Source of the DNA: Ruminococcaceae bacterium Marseille-P2935
GTDB lineage: Bacteria; Bacillota; Clostridia; Oscillospirales; Ruminococcaceae
Assembly (NCBI GenBank): GCA_900104565.1
Contig: LT629952.1
Span: forward strand, 248,001-312,000
Direction of reading: 5' to 3'
Length of the DNA: 64,000 nt
Of the stretch, positions 25,739-34,493 are shown piece after piece. Positions within the stretch are counted from its first letter, which is position 1, and every line of letters begins with the position of its first letter. The notes beneath the pieces are model-generated. The model was not told the origin of the DNA, did not search any database, and was given only the letters and a program-made list of their open reading frames with translations. Both the position numbers and the translations under genes were made by a program.

Positions 25739-27481
25739 ATGGGTAAGGCAAAAGAACAAAATTTTTTACAGGGTGCGCTTATTCTAGGGATGGCAACCGT
25801 CATAGTTAAGGTGATTGGCGTATTCTTTAAAATACCCCTTACCAATCTGCTTGGCGGTACCGGTATGGCATATTTTTTTACGGCTTATGATCTGTTTAAT
25901 CCGCTATATACATTGGCTATGGCCGGGTTTCCGGTAGCAGTTTCCAAAATAGTTTCAGAAAATTACGCAAAGTGGCGTTTTCGTGATGTGCGTAAGGTGC
26001 TGCGCCTTTCCATGTTCCTTTTTCTGGCTACCGGTATAATTGGTACGGCAGCTATGGCGGTGGGCGCCAGGGCATTTGCGTATGGAGTGAACAATCCAAA
26101 AGCATTTTTGCCGGTTTTGGTTATGGCTCCCGCAATATTTTTTGGCTGTCTTATGTCTGCTTTTCGCGGTTATTACCAGGGGCTGCGGAATATGTATCCA
26201 ACTGCAGTTTCGCAGGTTGTTGAAGCAATTGCAAAGTTGGTATTTGGTATTGCATTTGCTTATTCTATTATGGGGAAGGGGCTTGAAGAATTTGCAGTCA
26301 GCGGTACCGTATTCGGCCAGATTGCTGCAAATTTAGAAGCGGCGAAGGAACTCCTGCTTCCGTTTGGAGCTGCCGGAGCAGTGGCAGGTGTTACCTTAAG
26401 TACGGCAGTAGGATGTATTTTTCTTATTCTGCGTCATAAACTGATTGGAGATGGAATTGTATCAGAACAATTGCAGGCGTCTCCACAGCCGGTTTCATCC
26501 AAAAAATTATTTATTACCCTTGCATCCATTGCTTTTCCCATTGTGCTAAGCTCGGTAGTTGGACATATGACCACGTTGATTGATTTGGGTTCAATCATGA
26601 ACCGTCTGGAAACTGCAATTAATGCAGATACACCGGCTTTTTTGAGAATGTACCAGGGAATATTGCCTGAGGCAATGAAATTAAGCGAAATACCGGTTTT
26701 TTTATATGGCTCGTACACGGGCCTGGCCGTATCAGTATTTAACCTAGTCCCGGCTGTCAGTACAACAATTGGGGTTAGCGCTCTGCCTGCAGTTGCATCC
26801 GCATGGGCAGTACGAAACCGTTCCGGTGTAAAGCGCAGCATAGAAGGGGTACTTCGGGTTACCTGCTTTATGGTTTTGCCTGCTGGGCTTGGAATATCGG
26901 CACTGGCTAAGCCAATTCTTAATTTGCTCTTTTCAGCCCGCCCAATTGAAGTGGCAATTGCCGCACCGGCATTGGAGATTATGGGGATTGGTTCTATCCT
27001 GGTGGCAATTACAACCCCGGTAAACAGTATGCTGCAGGCAGTGGGGAAAATTACTCTCCCAGTTAAACTGATGCTTATTGGCTGTGCCATTAAGTTGGCT
27101 ACAAATTATGTCTTAGTTTCCCAGCCGGAAATTAACATTCAGGGCGCTCCTTATGGAACTATTTTATGCTATGGATTTATTGTAATAGCTAGCCTGATTG
27201 CTTTGGTACGTTCCAGTGGTGTTGACTTAGATTATATGGGGGTTTTTATAAAACCTTTGTTTGCAGCAGGTATCTGTGCAATGTCGGCAAAACTGTCTTT
27301 TTCTTTGCTATCTGCGATATCAGATTCAGGCCTGTGGACCATCCTGGCTATTGCAATCGGGGGAATCTTCTACCTCTTTACTTTATTCTTAACCAAAACA
27401 ATCAAAAAAGATGATATTTTAATGCTTCCAGGGGGAGAAAAGATGGCAAACATACTTGAAAAACATTTTGTTTTAAGGTAA
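25739..27481 (+). CDS. SpoVB-like polysaccharide flippase (MOP superfamily)
   Basis: This 580-residue protein has about fourteen hydrophobic segments and the polysaccharide-export fold of the SpoVB/MurJ/RfbX group; FLQGALILGMATVIVKVIGV at the start is characteristic. Related proteins flip lipid-linked cell-wall or spore-cortex precursors across the membrane. Its place directly ahead of mazG, hup, rqcP and the yab sporulation genes is the standard Clostridia order and supports a sporulation or wall role. The ribosome site is weak (GGATGATGG). Confidence 0.85.
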   Translation: MGKAKEQNFLQGALILGMATVIVKVIGVFFKIPLTNLLGGTGMAYFFTAYDLFNPLYTLAMAGFPVAVSKIVSENYAKWRFRDVRKVLRLSMFLFLATGIIGTAAMAVGARAFAYGVNNPKAFLPVLVMAPAIFFGCLMSAFRGYYQGLRNMYPTAVSQVVEAIAKLVFGIAFAYSIMGKGLEEFAVSGTVFGQIAANLEAAKELLLPFGAAGAVAGVTLSTAVGCIFLILRHKLIGDGIVSEQLQASPQPVSSKKLFITLASIAFPIVLSSVVGHMTTLIDLGSIMNRLETAINADTPAFLRMYQGILPEAMKLSEIPVFLYGSYTGLAVSVFNLVPAVSTTIGVSALPAVASAWAVRNRSGVKRSIEGVLRVTCFMVLPAGLGISALAKPILNLLFSARPIEVAIAAPALEIMGIGSILVAITTPVNSMLQAVGKITLPVKLMLIGCAIKLATNYVLVSQPEINIQGAPYGTILCYGFIVIASLIALVRSSGVDLDYMGVFIKPLFAAGICAMSAKLSFSLLSAISDSGLWTILAIAIGGIFYLFTLFLTKTIKKDDILMLPGGEKMANILEKHFVLR

Positions 27482-27534
27482 TATATTAATTACTGGTTTG
27501 GCAAAAAGAGGCAGTTATACGGAGGATTGTTCGT

Positions 27535-28341
27535 TTGGATTTTATTTTAAAAGACCGTTATCATATTGATGATCTTCTAAAAATTGTGTCAATACTGAGA
27601 AGTGAAAATGGTTGCCCTTGGGATAAAGAACAGACCCATGAGTCTATCCGGAAGAATTTTATTGAAGAAACTTACGAAGTCATCGAAGCAATTGACAATA
27701 GTGATGCTGTTTTGCTGCGCGAGGAATTGGGAGACGTACTTTTACAGGTTGCTTTGCATGCCCAGATGGAAGAGGAAACCGGAACATTTAGTTTTGATGA
27801 TGTTGCAAATGATATCTGCAAAAAGCTAATTGTCCGCCACCCCCATGTGTTTGGTAATGTCCAGGCAGATAATACAGAGCAGGTATTAAAAAATTGGGAT
27901 GAAATTAAAAAGAAGACCAAGGGGCAAAATAGTCAGACCGAAGTGCTGCGCAGCGTACCAAAAATGTTCCCAGCCCTTATGCGAAGTGAAAAAGTACAGC
28001 ATAAGGCGGCAAAGGTAGGTTTCGATTACCCCAATTTTCAATGGGCTTTCAAGGACCTGAAAAGTGAGTTGGAAGAGCTGGAACAAGCCATATCGGAAAA
28101 TAATGTGCAGCACCAGCAGGAAGAACTTGGAGATGTTTTATTTTCTGTAGTGAATGTAGCCCGATTTTTACAGGTGGATCCCGAGTTGTCCTTAAGCCAA
28201 TCCTGTAATAAGTTTATTGACCGTTTTGAGCAGGTAGAGCGTCTGGCAGTGCAGCGCGGGATCAATATGAAAGAAAGCTCGATGGAAGAACTGGATCAGC
28301 TTTGGAAAGAAGCAAAAAAATTGGAAAGGTCAGATGCGTAA
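27535..28341 (+). CDS. mazG: nucleoside triphosphate pyrophosphohydrolase MazG
   Basis: The 268-residue protein contains two MazG domains. The first has GCPWDKEQTHESIRKNFIEE with the metal-binding EExxE cluster; the second starts near residue 165 and repeats LEELEQAI and EELGDVLF. It hydrolyses NTPs to NMP and pyrophosphate and is thought to remove damaged nucleotides or lower (p)ppGpp. The TTG start at 27535 is supported by GGAGGA eight bases upstream. Confidence 0.94.
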   Translation: MDFILKDRYHIDDLLKIVSILRSENGCPWDKEQTHESIRKNFIEETYEVIEAIDNSDAVLLREELGDVLLQVALHAQMEEETGTFSFDDVANDICKKLIVRHPHVFGNVQADNTEQVLKNWDEIKKKTKGQNSQTEVLRSVPKMFPALMRSEKVQHKAAKVGFDYPNFQWAFKDLKSELEELEQAISENNVQHQQEELGDVLFSVVNVARFLQVDPELSLSQSCNKFIDRFEQVERLAVQRGINMKESSMEELDQLWKEAKKLERSDA

Positions 28342-28392
28342 CCGTATCTGTCATTATAAAAATTTAAGGATTAATATGTGGAGGATTACGAA

Positions 28393-28668
28393 ATGACTAA
28401 AACTGAACTCATTAATGCAGTTGCGGAGAAAACCGGTTTTTCTAAAAAAGACAGTGATAAGGCAGTAGCTGCTTTTATCGATTCTGTTACTGAGGCACTT
28501 GCTGCTGGAGACAAAGTAGCTCTGGTTGGATTTGGTACATTTGAAGTGAAGACCCGTGGTGAGAGGCAGGGCATTAACCCCCGCACCAAAGAGCCTATCA
28601 CCATTGAGGCTTCCAAACTGCCTGCATTCAAAGCTGGTAAAGCGCTGAAAGATGCAGTTTCTAAGTAA
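28393..28668 (+). CDS. hup: HU-family DNA-binding protein
   Basis: The 91-residue protein has the HU features MTKTELINAVAEKTGFSKKD, VGFGTFEVKTRGER and the GINPRTKEPI beta-arm tip that enters the minor groove. It compacts and bends DNA. The start at 28393 has GGAGG upstream. A terminator follows directly, in line with high separate expression. The neighbours mazG and rqcP match the standard clostridial order. Confidence 0.97.
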   Translation: MTKTELINAVAEKTGFSKKDSDKAVAAFIDSVTEALAAGDKVALVGFGTFEVKTRGERQGINPRTKEPITIEASKLPAFKAGKALKDAVSK

Positions 28669-28684
28669 TCTAACTTGATCCTTG

Positions 28685-28710
28685 GAACCGGCCCAAAGGC
28701 CGGTTCTTTG
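28685..28710 (+). terminator. hup terminator
   Basis: GAACCGGCC/GGCCGGTTC with a CAAA loop, followed by TTTGTTTT. Confidence 0.9.
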
Positions 28711-28749
28711 TTTTATTTTATAGTTTACAGTAAATAAAGGAGATCAACC

Positions 28750-28992
28750 ATGAGGTTAGATAAATATCTGAAAGTTACACGATTAATAAAGCGCCGTACC
28801 ATTGCAAATGAGGCATGTGATGCACAGCGTGTACTGGTAAACGGAAAAGCAGCCCGTGCATCTTATGATGTCAAAGTAGGGGATTTGATTGAAATCATTC
28901 TTGGAAACCGCCCAATCAAGGTAAAAGTGCTGAATGTTAGCGAATATGTCACCAAAGAAACTGCTACAGATCAGTACCAGGTGATCGAGTAG
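28750..28992 (+). CDS. rqcP: S4-domain RNA-binding protein RqcP (Hsp15-like)
   Basis: The 80-residue protein is almost entirely one S4 domain, starting MRLDKYLKVTRLIKRRTIAN and carrying RVLVNGKAARASYDVKVGD. RqcP (YabO) works with RqcH to add alanine tails to peptides on stalled ribosomes. AAAGGAG precedes the ATG. It is followed by yabP and yabQ as in B. subtilis, which supports the assignment over a generic S4 protein. Confidence 0.92.
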   Translation: MRLDKYLKVTRLIKRRTIANEACDAQRVLVNGKAARASYDVKVGDLIEIILGNRPIKVKVLNVSEYVTKETATDQYQVIE

Positions 28993-29074
28993 TAGTCATA
29001 CAAAGGCCAACCTTTTCATACACATAGATTAACGGCAATTGGGCCGGAAATCGACGATGAAAGGGAGGACGGTT

Positions 29075-29356
29075 ATGCCAGAGGAAAAAAAGCCGATTAA
29101 AATGCCACAAAATGTTATTATGGAGGATCGCAGAGCACTGACTATTACCGGAGTAAATGATATTGACAGCTTTGACGAACAGTCAGTAGTCGTATTTACC
29201 GAACTGGGAGAGCTGACCGTGCGTGGATTTGATCTGCATATGAATAAAATTGACGTGGAAACCGGAGAATTGTCCATGGAAGGGGACATTCAATCTTTAA
29301 GCTACAGTGAAGGGCCCAACCCCAAAGGAGGATTCTTTTCAAAGCTATTTCGGTAA
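29075..29356 (+). CDS. yabP: sporulation protein YabP
   Basis: The 93-residue protein has the YabP beta-rich core: NVIMEDRRALTITGVNDIDS and LTVRGFDLHMNKIDVETGEL. It is needed, with YabQ, for spore coat and cortex assembly in B. subtilis. The ATG at 29075 is chosen over an in-frame TTG at 29039 because AAGGGAGG sits directly upstream. Its presence, with yabQ, indicates a sporulating lineage. Confidence 0.9.
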   Translation: MPEEKKPIKMPQNVIMEDRRALTITGVNDIDSFDEQSVVVFTELGELTVRGFDLHMNKIDVETGELSMEGDIQSLSYSEGPNPKGGFFSKLFR

Positions 29357-29371
29357 ATAGAGGTGACCCGT

Positions 29372-29974
29372 TTGGAGATTTATGTTGCAGATCAAACCAT
29401 GCTTTTTCTCCAGTCTATGTTGCTGGGCGCCGTGCTGGGGGTGTTTTATGACGTTTTTCGAATTACCCGCATTGCAATAAAAACGCCGTCTGTAGTTATT
29501 TTTGCAGAGGATTTGGTATTCTTTTTTGTGAGCGCTGTCATATCTTTCTGTTTTATGCTCAGTATCAATGATGGACAAGTAAGGGCATTTATTTTACTTG
29601 GGGAATTATTAGGATTTACCCTGTATTATTTTACCGTGGGTATGCTGGTTATGAAGTTGTCCAGGGTAATTATCCGATTAATTTATCGTTTTTTTCATCT
29701 GTTATTTTTTATTTTTATTAGACCGTTTATTCTGTTGGGTAAGGCTATCTGTCGTTGGGTAGGAAAACCACTAAAAAAATTTGCGTCCTACAGCAAAAAA
29801 AAGACGAATACTTTAAAAATACGCTTGAAACAGCGAGTAGTTTTATTGTATAATCATAATAAGCTTACTAATTTGAAAGCTGGCAAAAAATATCTTAAAA
29901 TGAAAACAAGATCCAAAAAGAGGAAGCGGCATGAGCGTAAAAAAAAGGACAGCCAAAAAAAGTTTAATCGTTAG
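29372..29974 (+). CDS. yabQ: sporulation membrane protein YabQ
   Basis: About 200 residues with four to five hydrophobic segments; LQSMLLGAVLGVFYDVFRI is typical of YabQ, followed by a very Lys/Arg-rich C-terminus. It inserts in the spore outer membrane and is required for cortex formation. The start is the TTG at 29372, which has GAGGTG at a proper distance; the GTG at 29363 abuts that site. The 3' end overlaps the divIC start by 44 bases. Confidence 0.88.
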   Translation: MEIYVADQTMLFLQSMLLGAVLGVFYDVFRITRIAIKTPSVVIFAEDLVFFFVSAVISFCFMLSINDGQVRAFILLGELLGFTLYYFTVGMLVMKLSRVIIRLIYRFFHLLFFIFIRPFILLGKAICRWVGKPLKKFASYSKKKTNTLKIRLKQRVVLLYNHNKLTNLKAGKKYLKMKTRSKKRKRHERKKKDSQKKFNR

Positions 29975-30224
29975 GTTATTTGTACTGGGGTTTGCCACCT
30001 ATTTAGTAGGTGTTTTAATTGCCGGTCAGGTTGAGGTTGCCTCTCGCCGTCAGGAGCTTGCAGCTTTAGAGCAGCAGGTAGAGGAACAGCGTATTGCTAA
30101 CAAGGAAGTAGAGCGGATGCTCACAATGGACGAAGATGAAGACTATATGAGCGGTATTGCAAGAGATAAGCTGGATATGGCAAGGCCGGATGAGAGGGTC
30201 TTCTACGACGTTTCTGGTAGCTGA
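29931..30224 (+). CDS. divIC: septum formation initiator DivIC/FtsB-like
   Basis: The 97-residue single-pass membrane protein has a Lys-rich cytoplasmic start, one membrane helix (about 14-32) and a coiled coil (about 36-60, RRQELAALEQQVEEQR), then a short C-terminal part. It belongs to the divisome complex with FtsL and DivIB. AGAGGAAG precedes the ATG inside the end of yabQ. The 44-base overlap with yabQ is longer than usual but the basic tail of yabQ and this start are both well supported. Confidence 0.9.
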   Translation: MSVKKRTAKKSLIVRLFVLGFATYLVGVLIAGQVEVASRRQELAALEQQVEEQRIANKEVERMLTMDEDEDYMSGIARDKLDMARPDERVFYDVSGS

Positions 30225-30283
30225 TTTTAGTAAATTCAATTGCTATTACAGGATACATAATTTAAGGAGGACATATCTCGAAT

Positions 30284-30706
30284 ATGCAGCTTGTTGTAGG
30301 TAGTGTGGTGGAAGGTAAAGTTACCGGCATTACAAAATTTGGCGCTTTTGTAGAACTGCCCGGCGGAAAGACCGGAATGGTACACATCTCGGAGGTGGCA
30401 CCCACCTATGTAAATGATATTCATGACCATTTGACCGAGAACCAGATGGTTAAGGTGAAAATTTTGAATATCACGGAAGAAGGAAAAGTTAGCTTATCAA
30501 TCAAAAAAGTTCAGGAAGCGCCCAGGGAAAGAAGATCACCTACTGCGCCAAGAATGGATAATTACGATTGGTCAGCTAAGAAGAATGATAATATGTCTTT
30601 TGAAGACATGTTAAGCAAATTCAAGCAGACCAGCGATGATAAAATGTCTGACTTGAAACGGGTTATGGATACGAAACGGGGAACCAGCAGAAAAGGTTCC
30701 AGATAA
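30284..30706 (+). CDS. yabR: S1-domain RNA-binding protein YabR
   Basis: The 140-residue protein has one S1 domain (residues 2-76; GKVTGITKFGAFVELPGG and MVHISEVAPTYV) and a basic, disordered tail. Proteins of this type are found after divIC in most spore-forming Bacillota; the RNA partner is not known. TAAGGAGG is 13 bases from the ATG, which is long, so initiation may be weak. Ends the yabP-to-yabR run. Confidence 0.9.
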   Translation: MQLVVGSVVEGKVTGITKFGAFVELPGGKTGMVHISEVAPTYVNDIHDHLTENQMVKVKILNITEEGKVSLSIKKVQEAPRERRSPTAPRMDNYDWSAKKNDNMSFEDMLSKFKQTSDDKMSDLKRVMDTKRGTSRKGSR

Positions 30707-30721
30707 ATGGTGTGCAAGAAC

Positions 30722-30748
30722 AAAGGAGTGCTAAGCACTCCTTTTCTT
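30722..30748 (+). terminator. terminator after yabR
   Basis: AAAGGAGTGC/GCACTCCTTT, loop TAA, then TCTTATG. Confidence 0.85.
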
Positions 30749-30782
30749 ATGAGAAAAAGAAGGCTAAATGCCAGGAGGGGTT

Positions 30783-31949
30783 ATGCAGCAGACGGTTCTC
30801 ATTCACGGAAAAATTAAAACCATGGCAGGACTGACACTAGAAAACGGCTATATCCGAATAAGGGATGGAAAAGTTCATAATTTGGGAGAAATGGAATGCT
30901 TTCAAACAGAAATTGGAGAAGAATGTATTGATTTGAAGGGTGCCCTGGTACTTCCGGGTTTTATTGACGCGCATTGCCATATTGGAATCTGTGAAGATGG
31001 ATTGGGTTTTGAAGGGGATGATACCAATGAAGATACCGATCCTTCCACCCCCCATTTGCGGGCGATAGATGCAGTGAATCCGATGGATAAAAGCTTTGCT
31101 GAGGCGCTGGATTACGGAATTACTACGGTTGTTACCGGCCCGGGCAGCGCCAACCCCATCAGCGGGCAGTTTTGTGCGGTTAAAACCTATGGCCGGCGGA
31201 TTGATGACATGGTTGTCAAAGCTCCGGTAGCCATGAAAATGGCGCTGGGGGAAAACCCAAAGGTATCGTACCATGACAAGGAACAGGCTCCTATTACCCG
31301 TATGGCTACCGCAGCCATCATTCGGGAACAGCTGAGGAAAGCACAGCGATATTTAAGCGATATAGAAAAAGCAAAGGAAGATGAAGATACTGACGAGCCG
31401 GAATTTGATGCGAAGTGTGAAGCTTTGATTCCCCTGTTAACAGGAAAAATTAAAGCACATATCCATGCTCATCGGGCAGACGATATTTTTACAGCCATGC
31501 GCTTGGCAAAGGAATTTAAAATCGGCTATGTCATTATCCATTGTACAGAAGGCCACCTGATTGCCGATATTTTAGGCCAGCAAGGGGTCAGTGCAATTTG
31601 CGGGCCAATTATTGGAACCCGTACCAAGCCGGAGTTGTGTAATTCTACCACTGCTTGCCCTGGCATTTTAGCACAGAACGGGGTTCGCGTGGCTATTTCA
31701 ACCGATCATCCGGAGTTGCCGGAGCATTTTTTGGCGGTTAGCGCAGCTGTTGCGGTACGAGATGGAATGGATCCTGAAACAGCGCTGGAATCGATCACCA
31801 GTGCGGCGGCAGAAATATGTGAAATTCAGCATCGGGTGGGTTCTATCCGCGTCGGGCTGGATGCAGATTTGGTGGTATTCCGGGGGGATCCGCTTGCTAT
31901 CGCCTCAAAGCCGGAAATGGTATTTGTAGAGGGAATAAAAGTACGTTAA
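30783..31949 (+). CDS. amidohydrolase, imidazolonepropionase-like
   Basis: The 388-residue protein is a metal-dependent TIM-barrel amidohydrolase: VLPGFIDAHCHIG supplies the HxH metal ligands, AHIHAHRADDI and IHCTEG further His residues, and AISTDHPELP the catalytic Asp. It resembles uncharacterised imidazolonepropionase-like deacetylase/hydrolase proteins rather than HutI itself. The start at 30783 follows AGGAGGGG. It begins a pair with the fumarase gene 17 bp downstream; the substrate is unknown. Confidence 0.85.
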   Translation: MQQTVLIHGKIKTMAGLTLENGYIRIRDGKVHNLGEMECFQTEIGEECIDLKGALVLPGFIDAHCHIGICEDGLGFEGDDTNEDTDPSTPHLRAIDAVNPMDKSFAEALDYGITTVVTGPGSANPISGQFCAVKTYGRRIDDMVVKAPVAMKMALGENPKVSYHDKEQAPITRMATAAIIREQLRKAQRYLSDIEKAKEDEDTDEPEFDAKCEALIPLLTGKIKAHIHAHRADDIFTAMRLAKEFKIGYVIIHCTEGHLIADILGQQGVSAICGPIIGTRTKPELCNSTTACPGILAQNGVRVAISTDHPELPEHFLAVSAAVAVRDGMDPETALESITSAAAEICEIQHRVGSIRVGLDADLVVFRGDPLAIASKPEMVFVEGIKVR

Positions 31950-31966
31950 AGGGATTGAGGTAAATT

Positions 31967-32809
31967 ATGCGGAAAGTTGATGTGAAAGAAATACAGCAAG
32001 CGATAGCAGAAATGTGTATGAGCGCCAACTTGTTTTTGCCTCCTGACCTGAAAAAACGGCTGGGTGAAGTGAGAAAGTCAGAGAGTTCCACCTTATGTTC
32101 CCATGTGCTATGCGAACTGGAACGAAATTATCAAACTGCCGAGGAACAACGGATTCCAGTTTGCCAGGATACCGGGATGACAGTGGTTTTTGCAGAGATT
32201 GGCCAAGAGGTGTACCTGGTTGGCGGCGATTTTGAGCAAGCAGTAAATCAAGGGGTAGCACAAGGGTACCGGGAGGGATATTTGCGCTGTTCTGTGGTAG
32301 GTGACCCGCTTAGACGCATAAACACCGGAGATAATACCCCGGCAATCATCCATACCAGGATTGTGCCAGGGGATAAGGTGAAGTTAACGGTTGCCCCCAA
32401 AGGGTTTGGAAGCGAGAATATGAGCGCTGTGCGCATGTTTACGCCGTCGGCAACTGAGGAAGATATTATTGCTTTTGTAGCGCAGACAGCATTGTTAGCG
32501 GGCAGTAACCCCTGTCCGCCCGTTGTGATTGGAGTGGGGATTGGCGGCGATTTTGAGCGATGCGCCCAACTAGCCAAATTAGCTCTTTGCCGGGCGGTAG
32601 ATACTCCGAATCAGGAAGAATACTATGCTAACCTTGAAAAAAGAATGTTAGACGCAGTAAACGGTACCGGGGTGGGAGCCCAGGGATTTGGAGGAGATAT
32701 TACTGCTTTAGCAGTGAATATTGAGTGGTTTCCAACCCATATTGCCGGGTTGCCGGTTGCAGTTAATATGGGGTGTCATGCAACTCGTCATCAAACATTC
32801 ATCATCTAG
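31967..32809 (+). CDS. class I fumarate hydratase/tartrate dehydratase alpha subunit
   Basis: The 280-residue protein matches the alpha (N-terminal) half of Fe-S class I hydro-lyases: PVCQDTGMTVVFAEIG, APKGFGSENMSAVRMF, and the Cys of GSNPCPPVVIGVGIGG for the 4Fe-4S cluster. The two-subunit form normally needs a beta subunit encoded next to it. None is present here: the next gene is hpf. The partner must be elsewhere, or this is an alpha-only homologue. AGGGATTGAGG precedes the ATG. Confidence 0.9.
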   Translation: MRKVDVKEIQQAIAEMCMSANLFLPPDLKKRLGEVRKSESSTLCSHVLCELERNYQTAEEQRIPVCQDTGMTVVFAEIGQEVYLVGGDFEQAVNQGVAQGYREGYLRCSVVGDPLRRINTGDNTPAIIHTRIVPGDKVKLTVAPKGFGSENMSAVRMFTPSATEEDIIAFVAQTALLAGSNPCPPVVIGVGIGGDFERCAQLAKLALCRAVDTPNQEEYYANLEKRMLDAVNGTGVGAQGFGGDITALAVNIEWFPTHIAGLPVAVNMGCHATRHQTFII

Positions 32810-32812
32810 TCA

Positions 32813-32841
32813 TTGTATATATGCATAATGTGTGGTATAAT
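32813..32841 (+). promoter_or_regulatory. promoter of hpf
   Basis: TTGTAT (32813-32818), 17 nt, TATAAT (32836-32841). Confidence 0.75.
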
Positions 32842-32909
32842 AAACTTAAATAAACTATATAACTTGCTTAAATTGCCGGAAGGCAATGGAATAGAAAGGG
32901 GTTGAGTTT

Positions 32910-33431
32910 ATGAATATTACCATTACTGCAAGAAAGACTTCGGTGAAGGACTCGTTTCGCGAGCGCGTAGAAAAAAAGCTTTCCAAGTTGGACCGCTTTT
33001 TTGACGAAAGCGCCAATGCTATTGTAACAATTACCAACGAGAGGGATCGCGAGACCGTTGAGGTTACGGTACAATCGGCAGGGATGTTCTTCCGTGCTGA
33101 AAAAACGACCTCTGACCGTATTGACTCTCTGGAAGCCGTTGTGGACTCGCTGTTTAAACAGATTGTTAAGAATAAAACCAAGCTGGAAAAACGGCTTCGA
33201 GATACGGCTTTTGATCCTTCCTATCATGATGATGTCATTGAAGATCACTACAAAGTAGTAAAGACCAAGAAGTTTGCTGTCAAGCCAATGGATGTTGAGG
33301 AAGCTATTTTGCAGATGAATATGCTGGAACATGAGTTTTTTATGTTCCGCAATGTTGATAATGGTGATGTCAATGTGGTATATAAACGTAAAAATGGCGA
33401 TTATGGCTTAATTGAACCGTTAACAGATTAA
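32910..33431 (+). CDS. hpf: ribosome hibernation promoting factor, long form
   Basis: The 173-residue protein has the HPF/YfiA N-terminal domain (about 1-95, starting NITITARKTSVKDSFRERVE) and the C-terminal dimerisation domain (about 120-173, with KKFAVKPMDVEEAILQMNML and LIEPL). The long form makes 100S ribosome dimers during slow growth. It has its own promoter and terminator, as expected for a stress-tuned gene. Confidence 0.96.
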   Translation: MNITITARKTSVKDSFRERVEKKLSKLDRFFDESANAIVTITNERDRETVEVTVQSAGMFFRAEKTTSDRIDSLEAVVDSLFKQIVKNKTKLEKRLRDTAFDPSYHDDVIEDHYKVVKTKKFAVKPMDVEEAILQMNMLEHEFFMFRNVDNGDVNVVYKRKNGDYGLIEPLTD

Positions 33432-33442
33432 AGCTGTATTGA

Positions 33443-33476
33443 ACGGCGGGCGCATCTGTTGCGCCCGCCGTTTTTT
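33443..33476 (+). terminator. hpf terminator
   Basis: ACGGCGGGCGCA pairs with its full complement around a short loop and is followed by TTTTTT. Confidence 0.93.
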
Positions 33477-33485
33477 GAGGAAAGG

Positions 33486-34394
33486 ATGAGCACTGTGTTT
33501 CACAAAATGGTAGCGATTGAACCTGTTGGGTTAATACCCAGCGCTAAGTTACAGCTGAAGGAATATGCTCATTATGTGGAGTTTTACCGGGACATTCCAA
33601 AAAATGATGAGGAAATTATCAGGCGGATTGGGGATGCTGACAGTATTTTGGTCAGTTATACCACCAATATTGGACGTCAGGTATTAGAAGGCTGCCCCAA
33701 TTTGAAATATATTGGAATGTGCTGTAGCCTGTATTCCCCAGAAAGTTCAAATGTTGATGTTCTTGCGGCCGAGCAGATGGGTATTACCGTATCAGGAGTG
33801 CGTGACTACGGAGATAACGGTGTGGCAGAATATGTGGTTTATGAGATGCTTGGGCTGCTGCATGGTTATGGCTGTTCCTGTTGGGAAGGAGAACCTCGGG
33901 AACTTCGCGGTTTTAATTTTGGAATTGTCGGGCTGGGTGCATCTGGCATTGCAGTAGCGGATGCCTTGCAGCAGTTGGGAGCGAATATATTTTATTACAG
34001 CCGCACCCGTAAGCCGGAGCAAGAGGCAAAAGGCAGAAGTTATCTGCCGCTGAATCAGCTTCTGGTGCGTTGTGGGGCAGTATGTACCTGCCTGAATAAA
34101 CATGTGGTGCTTTTAAGAGAGAATGAGTTTGAATGGTTTGGAAACCATAAAATACTTTTTAATACCGGTCTCAGCCCGTCTTTTGAGCCGCAGGCAGTTC
34201 AGCGCTGGGTTTCAGGGGGAGACAACCAGCTTTTTTGTGACAGCGAATTAGCCCTTGGCCCCCAAAATATGGATCTGCTGCGTTTACCCAACGTACATAG
34301 CTTGGGGGTTGCTTCAGGCAGTACAAAACAGGCTTACGAGCGCCTAAGCCGTAAGGTTTTAGAAAATTTGGAAGCATTTTTATTTGAGGAATAA
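33486..34394 (+). CDS. D-isomer-specific 2-hydroxyacid dehydrogenase family protein
   Basis: The 302-residue protein has the lobed layout of this family, with the dinucleotide fold at about residue 140 (NFGIVGLGASGIAVADALQQ) and an N-terminal catalytic lobe containing SVLVSYTTN-like ILVSYTTN and PNLKYIGM. The usual catalytic Arg-Glu-His are hard to place: the stretch FNTGLSPSFE replaces the common NxxRG motif. It may therefore use a different substrate or be non-catalytic. The ATG at 33486 has GAGG only five bases away; it lies just behind the hpf terminator. Confidence 0.78.
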   Translation: MSTVFHKMVAIEPVGLIPSAKLQLKEYAHYVEFYRDIPKNDEEIIRRIGDADSILVSYTTNIGRQVLEGCPNLKYIGMCCSLYSPESSNVDVLAAEQMGITVSGVRDYGDNGVAEYVVYEMLGLLHGYGCSCWEGEPRELRGFNFGIVGLGASGIAVADALQQLGANIFYYSRTRKPEQEAKGRSYLPLNQLLVRCGAVCTCLNKHVVLLRENEFEWFGNHKILFNTGLSPSFEPQAVQRWVSGGDNQLFCDSELALGPQNMDLLRLPNVHSLGVASGSTKQAYERLSRKVLENLEAFLFEE

Positions 34395-34421
34395 AAAAGG
34401 ACCGTGAAAACGGTCCTTTTT
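34394..34421 (+). terminator. terminator of the dehydrogenase gene
   Basis: AAAAAGGACCGT/ACGGTCCTTTTT with a GAAA loop. Confidence 0.92.
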
Positions 34422-34493
34422 GTTGAAATTTTAAAGAGAGGTAGTACACAGCAGTTTATGGTATTCCCGATACGCAATTACATAATTCCGAAA

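Noticed and set aside
26434-27090. 218-codon minus-strand frame
   Set aside because: It is antisense to the SpoVB-like gene, which has clear family features; no ribosome site.
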